A DNA stretch of 64,000 nt from Datura wrightii (Eukaryota > Streptophyta > Magnoliopsida > Solanales > Solanaceae). The stretch's first letter is position 1. Each line of letters begins with the position of its first letter. Positions 10,075 to 21,125 of the stretch are shown piece by piece. The translations under genes were made by a program, and so were the position numbers. The notes below the pieces were generated by a model. It did no database searches. It saw only the letters and a list, made by a program, of their open reading frames with translations, and was not told the origin of the DNA. The stretch is taken from NCBI GenBank assembly GCA_035772735.1, contig JASDFA010000010.1, positions 133,055,001 through 133,119,000 on the forward strand, written 5' to 3'.

Positions 10075-11295
10075 ATGGCAAGCAGGCAAAAAAAAGGGAA
10101 AGGCGCATCAACATCTGGCGCCGGAAGAAAGCGAATCAGACTGGGCACAACAGTCCCAGCAGCACCAGCAGTTCCACGCGGCCAACGCCGCCAATACGGA
10201 ACCAGATGGGTGACAGATGAGGGGAAGAAGTGGTACGCAAAGCACAAAGAAAACAAGTACTTCCCCGAGGAACACATCGCACGGGAACCATTGGCACAGG
10301 AGTTCCCTAGGATTGTCTACCGGATCGAGGCAGCTGGGCTCAACTTCATCTTTGAAGAGCCCAAGGAATGCAACTTGCACCTAATTCGGGAATTCTGTGC
10401 CAATTGGAACCCGACCCTAAGAAGTCACACCATAAAAATCAGAGGGCAAATAGTCACATTTGAGCCCCACCACCTCAATGCTATCATAGGGGCGCGGGAC
10501 ACAGACGCCCACGTGCTTCGACAGTTGAACATCACTCCACCATATGCGGACATCAGACGCACATTGTGTGGGACCCGATCGACAACTAGATGGAGCAGAC
10601 ACAAAGAAAGGGGCTACCATCAGACTTTGCCCTATTCACAAATGAACAGGGAAGCCAGAATATGGCTAAAGATCATCTGTTCCTGCCTAATCCTGGGGGT
10701 ACATATGACAGATGTAACCCGGGATCGTGTATGCCTGGTGTACGCCCTGATGAAAGGGCTGGAGATCAACGTGGGGGCGGTGATTATCTCCTCCATGAAG
10801 AGAGCCCGGTTGCATCAGGGGTACAGATACAGATTTGGTGGGCTACTCACCACCTTCCTGAGGGGCCTAGATGTTGAGGAAGAGGCCTTTGACTATATCC
10901 CGCAGATGGAGCGGCGGGCCTTAGATGTCACTAAAACAAAAGCACCCGACACCACCCACGGGCCAGTGCTTACACTTGGCGAGCGACATGCTCGTGATGA
11001 TCAGTATATGGCTCCCATGTATGGGATGTAAATGCTCCAGCCGAGGATAGGCAGGAGGCCGGCGACAGAGGAGGAGCTATGGCAGCTCGAGCTAGACTAC
11101 CCTTTCGGCGAGAATGCCAGGGCTCTATGCCGAGTGGGGCCAACATTTGTAGAGCCCACGGATGATAATGTCCCCACAGACGAGGAGACATGCCGGGAGG
11201 ACTCCGATGTGGAGTCCGATGATGATGAAGGGGGTGATTCAGACATGGGAGATGAAGCAGCAGCACCTGATGAAGAAGTGGAGTACTTTGATTGA
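10075..11295 (+). pseudogene. Transposase_32-like ('putative plant transposon') protein of element A
   Basis: About 406 residues from ATG 10075, with one in-frame TAA at 11029 where element B has CAG. The N-terminus is basic (RQKKGKG, GRKRIR), which looks like a nuclear localisation signal. The core has TLRSHTIKIRGQIVTFEPHH, LNAIIGARDTD, ARIWLKIICSCLI, DVTRDRVCLVYALMKG and EINVGAVIISSM, the pattern I associate with the plant Transposase_32-like family (function unknown). The C-terminus is strongly acidic (EDSDVESDDDEGG). I see no signal peptide or clear membrane segment, so it does not look like an envelope protein although it sits where Athila elements carry an env-like ORF. Family assignment is from memory. 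Confidence 0.65.
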
Positions 11296-13081
11296 TCAGG
11301 GAGTTCCACCACCCAATTTTTGTGCTATTTTAACTTTTGTGAACACTGGGGACAATGTTCGAGATAAGTGTGGGGTGGGATTAGTTAGGTGCTGGCTGTG
11401 TTGTTATGTATATATTCTAATCTGTTGTCGTGCCTGTGAAATTTTGTTGTTCCCTGTGATTTGTGAATTGTTAAGTTGTTGTTCTGTATTGTAATTATAT
11501 GTGAAAATGATGTGTCTTGCTGAATGTTGCTAGCTGATTTTGTACATATTTTTGTTTAACGAAATGATCGATATTTTAAAAATTTATTCTCAAATTTCTT
11601 TTTTTTCTTCTTGGGTTTCTCGGCGTTTGTTTTTGGTTCTTTTACCGAGAATGGTCCCATTGAACCGAAGTCATAGTTAGTGACCGTTCCCTATGATGGA
11701 TGGATGACGATCGTCTTAAGGGAAATATAGTCTTTAGGAGTAGGTTTTTCAATTATTTTTCAGTTGTTTTTCTTTTGTGGGTTGCATCCCAAAACCTGTA
11801 GTTACTTTATGGTTGCGAAATTCTGGTTGCGTGTTGTACATGATATTTAAAATGCAAAGGTGATTTATATGAAAGCATGCAACTTTGTAAATATGTTGAG
11901 ATACCTAGGCCATAGAGTTCGATTTAGTGTGATTGAGGCTTTATTTTTGAATTCCTGTAATTAGCTGATTGAAGAGTCTGTGAATACATCTTGAATTGAG
12001 CATGTGCAATAAGTGTGAAGTGAGGTTTTGTTATTCCATGCTATTGTGAAGTGTCTAGAACTTGCCTGGTGTGTGTACAAAATGAAATGAAGGAGGTGTA
12101 TTTTAGGAGAGGATGTAGGCATTTCTTTGTTTTAACCGAAAGTTTCTATTTTTCATTGTCGTACCCACCTTGATTGTATACCCTAGTCAGCCCGTTGAGC
12201 CTTTAGCCTATTATTTTTTTCTTTTGTCAAAAAGTGTAAACCGAGCTTAATCCTTTTTTTTCTTTAGCCGTAAAGTCTATACAAAACTCTTAAGCGCTTA
12301 AGAAGAGAAAATCATTTTCCCAAAGTGTCAAAAGAGTGAGAATGGTGAAAAGAAAAGAAAAGCCGAGTGATGGAAGAAAAGAAAAGGTTGAAGGTGCACT
12401 TGTTATAAATAAACTATAATGAAGGTGCATGAATAATCTTTGTTGTTGTGTCAAGTGTGCTTAATAAGATGGGCCAAACTAAAGAAAAACGTCAAGAATG
12501 GGAGGATGAAAAAGAAAAAAAGAAACAATGTCCATGAGTTGATGGGATGTGTTGAAAAGGCGCTTAAGGATGCTAGTGGCTATTATTGGCTAACCCAATA
12601 TTTACTAGTTCCGTAGCTTCCATTACAACTAGTTAAAGTCCTACGTGATCTTACATCGCACTTCTTTATATTAGTGGAGTAATACACTAAGGGCAAGCAT
12701 GCATGTGAATTCTTTTGGGAGAGAGAGCGAAATTGTGTTTACATGCCCCTGCTTGAAATTTTGTGAGTTCATATGAGCAAAAAGGGGAAGACTCTCTTGT
12801 GTTGTGAGGGCACATGCTTGATGAGAGATTAATTTTCGTGTCGGATATCTTGATCAGCTGATTTGCATGAGTTTGCCAATATCGAGAGTCGATTCTTAAG
12901 TCTAGGAGGTCTTGATGTATTGAAGGTCATTGCATTGATAGGACCATGCATGTTTTCTTGATGATTTGTTGTATTGAATTATCAGTATGACCGTAGCCTA
13001 AATTGTCGAACCAAAGTAGCGAGGTTGGGATGTAAATTGCATGAGGTGTAGGATTGTTGTTCGAGGACGAACAAGGATTGA
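11296..13081 (+). other. Long 3' untranslated region of element A
   Basis: About 1.8 kb without coding sequence, collinear with 21126-23030 of element B in reverse. It contains a polypurine-tract-like AAGTGTGGGG (11366-11375), a perfect 16-bp palindrome (12288-12303), an A/G-rich stretch near 12300-12550, and phrases such as AAGGGCAAGC that recur in element C. A long 3' region with these blocks is typical of Athila elements. Confidence 0.65.
12288..12303. repeat. Conserved 16-bp palindrome TCTTAAGCGCTTAAGA
   Basis: A perfect palindrome in the 3' UTR, present without change at 21931-21946 in element B. Flanking AGTCTATACAAAA is also kept. Confidence 0.8.
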
Positions 13082-13094
13082 AGTATGGGGTAAG
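13082..13094 (+). other. Polypurine tract of element A
   Basis: AGTATGGGGTAAG directly precedes the 3' LTR. In element B it reads AAGTGTGGGGTAAG (reverse of 21112-21125). Confidence 0.8.
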
Positions 13095-14513
13095 TGATCT
13101 TGGGCAAATTTATATGCCCAAGTGATACTCAAATGTGGAATTTTAGCCTTGTTTATCTATCAATGTGTATACATTCTCATGTAATTGGTAATAAAATGTG
13201 AATTTATACTAACCAACATGATTAGCATTATTTTGCAGGTAAAATGTAATTTTGGGAAACTTAAATTCATGTTGGAAGATATCGGGGTTGGACTTGAAGG
13301 CGAGCAAGGGACAAGGCATTGGAAAGCATAAAATAAAGGGGCTCCGCGATGGAGCCGTGTCACGCTACCATCGCGGAGGCCTTCTGCCTGGATAGGGAAT
13401 TCTCGCCCAATTTCTAGAGAGGGTATGCGATAGGTCCGTGGCATGGTAGCATGGCTCCGCATTGCACGTCGTGCCACGTTAGGCCTTATTTCCTGGACCC
13501 CCAGTTCTAGTGAAGGTCCGCGTCGGTAGCGTGTCACGGAGGCAGTGCTCCGCGATGCACTCCGTGACACGTTGCTTATTATTCTGGAAAAAATTCCCAC
13601 TAGTATAAATAGAATACTTAGGTTCATTTTTCAATATTCTGACTTGGTGGAGCAAGAACATGGGTTACAGGCAGTTGAGGGGATGAAATTATCAGGGTTT
13701 TTCTCTCTTTCCTTCTCCTTGTATTCAATTGCTTGTATGTTTAACACTCATTTAACGATGTTTAATCCACAAATGAGTGGCTAATTCATCTTCTTGCTGA
13801 GGTTAAGAACAATTGTAATGAAATGTGATTGTTGATTAAGTTGGTTTTTCATCTTTTCTTTCATGGTTGTTCTATTAATTCTTGTTCTTACTGCATTAAT
13901 GTGTGGCCTACGTTAATGTATATCCAAAAAGTCCGGTTTCATTCGAGAGAGCAAGAAATTGGAAAGTTGTGAATTAATAGGATATGATCTTTTCTTAGTT
14001 TGGGAAAATTGAGAATTGATTTACTTTCAGGATAGAAATATACCTGAAAGTCGTATTAGTCAATTTAGGAACCGGGTTTGTATGGCTAGAACATGAATTG
14101 CATTTAATAACAGAAATGTAGGTGGATGGTTCATGATTCTTAAGTGGGGTTAAATACGAGAGTTTTAATCTCTTGGCAATAGTTCTTGACTAGCAACCGG
14201 AGGAAAAGACTAACCAAATTATGTCGATAATTAATTTCATTACATGTTCGTTTAACCTCAGCATGCTCTCATTCATAGTTCAGACTCACATTGGATAGTT
14301 GTTTTAGATTTAGCATAAAAGTGATAAATCAAAATATCAAACTTTTGGTTACGCTGTTGTCTGCATTTTTAGAATTAAAATATAGTACACTTGAGCAGAT
14401 TGCACTTCATCCCAGTCCCTGTGGGATCGATACTTGGCTTACTTAAGCCACTTTACTACTTGTTCGACCACGTGCACTTGCGTGTAGTTATATACCCAAC
14501 AAACGATCGAACA
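13095..14513 (+). repeat. Element A 3' LTR
   Basis: It starts TGATCTTGGGC and ends ATCGAACA, and is followed by TSD TACAC (14514-14518). It carries the same module (about 13339-13575) and TATA box (13604-13611) as the 5' LTR. Confidence 0.93.
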
Positions 14514-14518
14514 TACAC

Positions 14519-15689
14519 CCTCACTTGACACCACATGACCCAAAAATGCCATTGAGTTCAACCAAAACTCACATTTTCTGAATTTAACATACAACTGGCA
14601 ATCCTTCAAAGTCTATAGCACCACCCTCAAATGAGCGGCATGCTCTTCATTGCTCCAAGAGTATATGAGAATGTCATCTATGAACACAATCACGAACATA
14701 TCCAAGTACGACTAGAATACCCTGTTCATTAAATTCATAAAAGCTGCAGGAGCATACGTTAGTCGAAAAGACATAACTACAAACTCATAGTGACCATACT
14801 GAGTCCTGAAGGCTATCTTCGGGGTGTCACTTGCTCTAACTCTGAGCTGATGATATCCGAATTTGAGATCTATCTTTGAAAAACACTTAGCAGCCTGAAG
14901 CTGATCAAAACCTAGGGAGAGGATACCTATTCTTGATTTTCACCTTGTTCAATTGCCGATAGTAAATGCACATTCGAAGGGAACCATCCTTCTTTCGGAC
15001 AAAGAGAATTGGTGCATCCCACGGGGATTTGCTAGGTTTGATGAAACCCTTGTCTAAGAGATCCTTCAACTTCTCCTTTAACTCCTTTAGCTCAGCTGGA
15101 GCCATTCTACAAGGAGGTATGGATATAGGTTGCGTATCAGGAAGAAAGTCACCAAAGTCGATCTCCCTCTCAGGAGGAATCCCTGGTAGATCATTTGGAA
15201 ACACCTCTAGATACTCACGCACTATGGGGACTGACTGGATAGTCGGGTTCTCGGACGTAGCATCCTTAACCCTAACTAGATGGTACATGCAACCTTATAA
15301 ATCATATTTCTAGCCTTAAGGTAGGAAATGAATGACCTATAGGCACAACTGAACTACCCTTCCACTCTAAGACTGGCTCACTCGGAAATCAGAACTCTAC
15401 CGCACGGGTTCTACAATTTAATAAGGCATAACATGTATGTAGCCGATCCATGTCGAAGATAACATCAAAATCAATCATGGTTAACTCTCCTAAATCTGTT
15501 GAGGTGGCTTTCTGAAGGATTGTGACAGGGAAATTTCTATATACCCGTCGAGCTATAACTGAATCACCGACTGGAGTAGAGACTGAGAAGCGTTCTGATA
15601 AGATTTTGGGACTAACTCTGAAACTACTAGCAACATAGGGTGTCACAAAAGATAGAGTAGACCATAGATCTAACAATACATATACATCA
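14519..15689 (-). pseudogene. Element 1 pol, 5' half: protease and N-terminal reverse transcriptase
   Basis: The protease (about 15676-15389) reads LDLWSTLSFVTPY where the family has LDPGSTLSF. The catalytic Asp is kept but the Gly of the triad is Trp. It is followed by HLVRVKDAT (near 15280), then RT blocks PGIPPEREIDFG, AELKELKEKLKDLLDKGF, APILFVRKKDGSLRMCI and VIVFIDDILIYS (near 14665-14690). The FIDD catalytic pair is intact here. A frameshift lies near 14905 and stops are present. It continues at 4780 after removal of element A; the KCEFWLNS segment is the last part before the insertion. Confidence 0.88.
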
Positions 15690-16949
15690 AGGTGGACTAC
15701 TCAAAACATACCGGTAACCACATATGGTGAAATCTCCTGCTCCTGTCGAGATGCAAGGCATAAAACCTATTTTGGTGCTGGCCACCACCTGCACTGGTGG
15801 AAGGACCCTGTCGAGCTGGGCGTGTTGGTGCTGCTGCTGAGCTGGTAGCTTGTGTACGACCTCTACCATCACCCCGTCTAGTCAAGGGACACTCCCGGTG
15901 CCTGTGCTTGGTCTACCATACCCAAAACAGATATTTCACCCAATCAGGCACTCCCCTATATAATTCTTGCCACACTTCCTATAGTCGGGAAAGTACACTC
16001 TGTCTGCATGCTACTCTAGCCCCTCAAACCTGAGGCTCTACTCCTCTGATCACCACGCGGTCTGGATAGTGCATTGGCCGATGATGGAGTTGGAGCCAAT
16101 GACCTATGATGAGACTGTTGGCGATGCCCTCCTTCTGACCTCTATTGAGAGAACCCATAATTATCTGTCCTGGACCTCTTGGATTCTCTCTCTCTCAGAT
16201 GCACTGCCTCCATCTACTGGGCGTACAAAACCAATCGGGGAAAATCAATGTCCTGATAAAGCATGGCGGTCCTACAATCCTTGTCCAGGTAGTCTGCTAC
16301 TCCATGTACAAACCTGCTCACTCGAGCCCTCTGATCATCTACTAGCTCTAGTTCATACTTGGATAAATGAGTGAAGTCCAAAGCATACTCCTGGACTGTC
16401 ATATTACCCTTCTTCAGGTTCACAAACTCTGTTGCTTTAATCTCCCTCATCTCATGAGGGAAGAACTGATCCAGAAATGCGGTATGGAACTCATCCTAAC
16501 CAATGGGACCTGCTAGAACTATCCTGCTATTCTTCCATTGCCTGAACCAGATGTGCGCAATGCCTTTAAGCTGATACAAGGCTAGGTCTATGGACTCCTC
16601 CCTAGACACTCCCATGATCTGAGTGATCTTCAGCATTCATTAATAAACTCATGTGGATCCTCATCCACCTTCGATCCAATGAACTCCGGAGGGTTCATCC
16701 TCAGAAAATGTCTGACTCTCGCCGCAACGGCATTCCCATTCTGAGGGACATGTGTTACCGCCTATTGGTTGACTTGGGAAAAAAATCCTGAGCTAGCATC
16801 TGAATGGCTGCCCTGAACGCAGCGTGGGAAACCTGCTCGGGTACATGATCCTCATGGGATGGCGGGGCCTACTGGTGCCCATCCCCATTGCCATTCTCAA
16901 GGCCATTTCCATTTTCATTTCTTCTTTTGTTGATGCAGTGAGGAGGCAT
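15690..16949 (-). pseudogene. gag: Element 1 gag, degenerate
   Basis: The minus-strand start ATG at 16949 gives MPPHCINKRRNENGN, followed by a stop within about 30 codons. Capsid-like blocks are recognisable: PPEFIGSK-like near 16680 and LKKGNMTVQEYALDFTHLSKY near 16400. A decayed knuckle (GECL...CFGYGRPSTGTG near 15900) and a Gln/Pro-rich tail follow. Several stops and frameshifts. It would have formed the particle that packages element RNA. Confidence 0.78.
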
Positions 16950-17140
16950 GATTCTGCAAATGAGTATATCACAAGTTAGAAGGATAGAGAGACATTCCAT
17001 CGCACGTCTTAGATCATGAAAGAAGGGAACATTTCCTAAATGTCTCGTAGCCTCTTCGTCATAAGTGTGGCACGCTTCACACCCATGAAAAAGACTCTAC
17101 ATAATGTGACTTTCAGACACCCTCGAATACTTCAAAACCT
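16950..17140 (-). other. 5' leader of element 1
   Basis: Non-coding sequence between the primer site and the gag ATG. It shares phrases with the leader of element 4 (56046-56244), such as the CTTCACACCCATGAAAA box. Confidence 0.55.
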
Positions 17141-17155
17141 GATGCTCTGATACCA
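17141..17155 (-). other. Primer binding site of element 1 (initiator tRNA-Met)
   Basis: On the minus strand TGGTATCAGAGCATC, starting 4 nt after the LTR. TGGTATCAGAGC is the standard complement of the plant initiator tRNA-Met 3' end. Confidence 0.9.
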
Positions 17156-17159
17156 TGTT

Positions 17160-19375
17160 TGTCACGACCCAAACATTGGCCCGGATCTAGACACGGGACA
17201 AAGAACCTCGAGAGGCTCTAAGTCAACCCATGGCGTGAACATGATATCTAAAATCAACATTCTCAAAAGGAAATATAACATATATAATAAAGCGAAAGTC
17301 TGAAAATATTATAACATCTGAATACATAACACAAGACTGAAATTGAATATATCCTATGTCTGAAAAGCCTTTTTATTGACGAGTTGATAGGATAAGACCC
17401 CAACTAACTCACTATAGTCTGAAACTGAAATACTCCATACAACTAATAAAGGGCCCTCGGAAGATGAGGACTCACCAACTGATACTGGAAGATGCAAATT
17501 CTGAGAGTTTGGCTACTAGCAGATCTGAGCCTGAATATCCGAGCATGTATCATGAAATGATACAACATAGAGTATGCGGCCAGTACTTGGAATGTATTGA
17601 ATATGCAAGGTAAGTAAAACGGATAGTTAAAATACATAAGAGTTCATTAGATTAGGATAGTGTGATCAAAAAGTAAATATGATAATGTAAACATAAGGGC
17701 TTATGGTTTTAAAAACATTCGTAAACCATTCATAATCATAATCATGAGAGAAAACTTTATTAAATATAACTCAAGCCAAAGTGACATAAACATAACCAAA
17801 CATAAATCATGAGGAATAATGGTAGGACTCGTCTTAACCGACACCATCATGATAGAGCCTTACATGATGCCCCACTATTTCGCCCAAGTGGTCAGGACCG
17901 TCCCCAGCTTGCCAGACAGGGGGATGTGCATGTGTGGTGATATCACAGGGATCCAATAATAAATATATACATATACATATGGTGTCATGTAGTTCTGAGA
18001 CCACAAGGTTTACCTGAATGCCGGGTCTACTCAGTGCTAGACACTACTCCCAAAAACATGCATATGAGGGCCCATATCGTAATCGTAAAATCATTCATGA
18101 AGTTCATGAACAAATAAATAGTAACATGATAGATCCCACTTAAAATACATGATTAGCCATGAATAAGGGCCCGAGAATCGGCCAAGAGTCATAAATCCAT
18201 GCATACTTGTAAAACATTTATATACTTGATATTCATTAATCTATGATGAGTACTTGAGAAAATCACATCATAAATCATAAATCATAATTTAGGGCTTAAG
18301 AAGATCAAGATCATAATTGAACCATAAATTGACTTTTCATGAAACTTACATAATTGGGCGTAATTTAATTAGAAGTTGAAACTATAAATTAATAAAAAAA
18401 ATTATAAAATCTGCCCATAGATCATAAAACATGATTTGATACATGAAAGAAATTGATCCATAGATAGATCATAGAGAATTTCACAAGAATTGGAATAAAC
18501 CCCATAATATCATGAAACTTGAATCTAGAATTGAAATCCATGGAATTGAGAAGAATTTAGAGCATGAGTTTGAAAGGAACTCTCATTCATAGCCTCACAT
18601 ACCTGGATAAATCTGATTCACACTCGCACTTGAGAGCCCAAAGGAAATTTGGGGAAGAACTTGAGGAATCTAGGCTTGATCACCCTTAGGAGCTTCTAGA
18701 CTTGCATACATTGAAGTGAATAGGCTAAGTATCTTCAAAACACTTCTAACTGAACTTAAAATGACATAGTTTAGGACCTTAGAGCTTAGGAATTATGAAA
18801 ATACCCTTAATGAAAAAATCTAAAAATTTAACACGGCCAAAGACCACGACTCATAGTATGAGTCATACCATGAAGTAACGACTCGTGGTCACCTCTCATG
18901 GTCACCACTGTTCCTTCCTACAACATCTATGAATCTTACAAGGATTTGCATATCATGACTCGTGGTGTCCTACCACGAGTCATATTGTCAGTAGCGGCAT
19001 CATCTTCATTCACCTGCTACAACCTAACCAGGACCCCCATCATGACTCTTTGTTACTTCCTATGGGTCATACCATGATTTGTGGCATCATACCCTAGCAC
19101 CACAAGGAATCTCATCATGACTCCTAACAACGAGTCATACCTACCCCTCACGAATCATGGTGTGACTCGTGGTCTATACCCCAACTTCTCACGAATCGTG
19201 GTGTGACTCGTGGTCTATACCCCAACTTCAGAACTCCACCACGACTAAGACCACGACCCATCACTTCCTATAAGAGCTCGTACCATGAGTCATCCTGGTG
19301 AAAAAACTCAGGTTTTTTTTTTCAGAACTCATTTCAAATTCTCGAGTCTAGTTTTAGGCACTTTTGGGTATTACA
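17160..19375 (-). repeat. Element 1 right LTR (5' LTR in element orientation)
   Basis: It starts TGTCACGACCC and ends GGGTATTACA. It pairs with 202-2363. It is 54 bp longer, largely explained by a 41-bp tandem duplication at 19148-19229. It also carries the CACGACTCGTGG-type inverted word cluster near 18840-19290. Confidence 0.92.
19148..19229. repeat. 41-bp tandem duplication inside element 1 right LTR
   Basis: Copies 19148-19188 and 19189-19229 both read TCACGAATC(A/G)TGGTGTGACT... . The left LTR (near 2180-2220) has a single copy, so this arose after insertion. Confidence 0.8.
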
Positions 19376-19380
19376 TGCAG

Positions 19381-19684
19381 CCCCAGTGCCATTAGCTATG
19401 AGTTTTCCATCTAGATCCAGGCGCGACCAGAGGGGACGAGCATCAGGCTCTAGAGGTCAAGGTAGCAGACCTGTAGAGTCCAGCATTCTAGAGTGTGACA
19501 GGAGACACACATGTTAGTTCTTAGCAGGTTTAGGTACTAGTTTTGGGTGTGGGAAGCCCAGAAATATGCTTAGAGATTGCCTAGTAGCCAGACAGGGCCA
19601 TGATAGGGGTTGAGGCCCAGCCTTTAGTTCAACAGCTCCACCAGCACGCCTAGCTCAGCAGGGGGCATATACTAGTGCGGGTGG
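19381..19684 (+). pseudogene. Element 2 gag: linker and zinc knuckle remnant
   Basis: Reads AMSFPSRSRRDQRGRASGSR, then a decayed double knuckle ending SGFGCGKPRNMLRDC-like (stops and frame changes), then a Ser/Ala/Pro-rich tail. The arrangement RDQ-GRASGS followed by a CCHC knuckle is the common chromovirus Gag C-terminus. Element B is inserted immediately downstream, between Gag and protease. Confidence 0.7.
19680..19684. repeat. Target-site duplication of element B (left copy, GGTGG)
   Basis: The exact second copy is at 29587-29591. Together they define element B as a complete insertion. Confidence 0.92.
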
Positions 19685-21111
19685 TGTCCGGCTGATCGGT
19701 ATAGGTAAAAACCGACACGCAAGTGCACGTGGTCAAACAAGTAATAAAGTGGCTAAGTAAGCCAAGTATCGATCCAAGGAGACTCTAGATAAGTAAAATT
19801 GCCTAAGTACACTATATTCTTATCTTACTTCTAATTATGCTAACAACAACGTAACCAACAGTTAAATAAGTTTTTGTTTATAAATTATATATACTAAAAC
19901 TATTAACAATTATTTACTGTGAATTGAAACTATGGATATGAGCATGCCAAGGTTAAGAACAAGCAATGAATTTGACGATAATCACAATTTGGTTAATCTT
20001 TTCTTCATGTTGCTAGCCAAGAACATTAGCCTAGAAATTAAAACTCTCGTATTTAATTTCACTTTAGAATCATAAACCATTCGTCTACATTTCTGTGATC
20101 AAATGCAATTTATGACCTAGCACTACAATTCCAGTTCCTAAATTGACTAATACGGCTTTCAAGTATATTTCTATCAGGAAAGCACATCAAAACCCAATTT
20201 TCCCAAATCAAGTTAAGAACAATACCCTATTAATTCACAACTTTCCAATTTCGTGCTCTCTCGAGTGAAATCGGACTTTTTAGATGTACATTAGCGTCGG
20301 CCACACATTAATGCAGTAGAAACAAGAATTAACAGAACAACATGGAAGAAGAAGAAGAAAACCATATAATTAACAATCAAAATTCATCACCATTATTCAA
20401 AACCTCAGCAAGGAAGAGAATTAGACACTCATTTGTGGATTAATCATCCTAAAATAAGTGTTAATCATACAAACAATTGATTGAAAGAAGAAAGGAAGAG
20501 AAGAAATCCCTTAGCTTTTTTGTCTCTCAACTGCTTCTAACCCACGTCCTTGCTCCACCAAGTCTCCATTAATTAAAAATAAGCTAAGTGTTCTATTTAT
20601 ACTAGTGGGAATTTTTCCCGGAATAACAAGCAACGTGTCACGGAGGCCAACGCGGAGCACTACCTCCGTGACACGGCGTGGACGCGGACCCTCACTGGAA
20701 ATCCAGGGTCCGGGAATATAGCCTCAACGTGGCACGGAGGCCAACGCGGAGGCCTATCTCCGTGCCACGGAGCTGTTGCGAGGCTTCACTGGAATATGCC
20801 AATAAAATCATCCTCCAGGCAGTGTGCCTCTGCGATGGTAGCGTGGCACGACTCCATCGCGGAGCCCCTTTACATTGCGCCTTCCAATGCCTTTTCCATG
20901 CTCGCTTCCAAGTCCAATTCCGATCTTACTCCAACATGCATTTTAGCTCCTAAAAATCATGTTTTACCTGCAAAACAATGCTAATCATGTTGGTTAGTAT
21001 AAATTCACATTTTATTACCAATTACATGAAAATGTATACACATTGCACAACAAACAAGGCGAAAATGATACGTTTGAGTATCACTTGGGCATATAAATCT
21101 GCCCAAGATCA
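19685..21111 (-). repeat. Element B left LTR (3' LTR in element orientation)
   Basis: It starts TGTCCGGCTG and ends CCCAAGATCA. The polypurine tract follows at 21112. It carries a reversed TATA box at 20594-20601 and the palindromic module at 20631-20866. Confidence 0.93.
20631..20866 (-). promoter_or_regulatory. Palindromic module and TATA in element B left LTR
   Basis: Inverted repeats GTGTCACGGAGG...CCTCCGTGACAC (about 20635-20673), GTGGCACGGAGG...CTCCGTGCCAC (20729-20768) and GATGGTAGCGTGGCACG with CCATCGCGGAG (20833-20864). The reversed TATA box TATTTATA is about 30 bp away. The same block is at 29106-29340 in the other LTR. Confidence 0.6.
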
Positions 21112-21125
21112 CTTACCCCACACTT
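21112..21125 (-). other. Polypurine tract of element B
   Basis: AAGTGTGGGGTAAG on the minus strand, directly before the LTR start TGATCTTGGGC. Confidence 0.85.

Larger units (their letters stand above)
4786..14513 (+). mobile_element. Element A: non-autonomous Athila-like LTR retrotransposon
   Basis: 9.7 kb with LTRs of 1418 and 1419 bp, exact TSD TACAC, a tRNA-Asp primer site, gag and protease remnants, an integrase-tail remnant, an internal promoter with putative intron, and a Transposase_32-like ORF. No reverse transcriptase, RNase H or integrase core is present: between the protease (to 8626) and the downstream ORF (10075) there is only about 1.4 kb of non-coding sequence. It is the same family as element B (19685-29586, opposite strand) with the same internal organisation, so the reduced form itself was mobile. 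It must have relied on enzymes from a complete Athila relative. Confidence 0.88.
202..19375 (-). mobile_element. Element 1: chromovirus (Tekay/Del-type gypsy), split by element A
   Basis: It has two LTRs in the same orientation (202-2363 and 17160-19375), a tRNA-iMet primer site next to the right LTR, a polypurine tract next to the left LTR, and gag-pol between them on the minus strand. Flanks are TTCAG (197-201) and TGCAG (19376-19380), a 5-bp target duplication with one mismatch. The interior is interrupted at 4786-14513 by element A. The LTRs differ at many positions by eye, so this is an older insertion than A, B or element 5. It lies in the gag of element 2. Confidence 0.88.
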
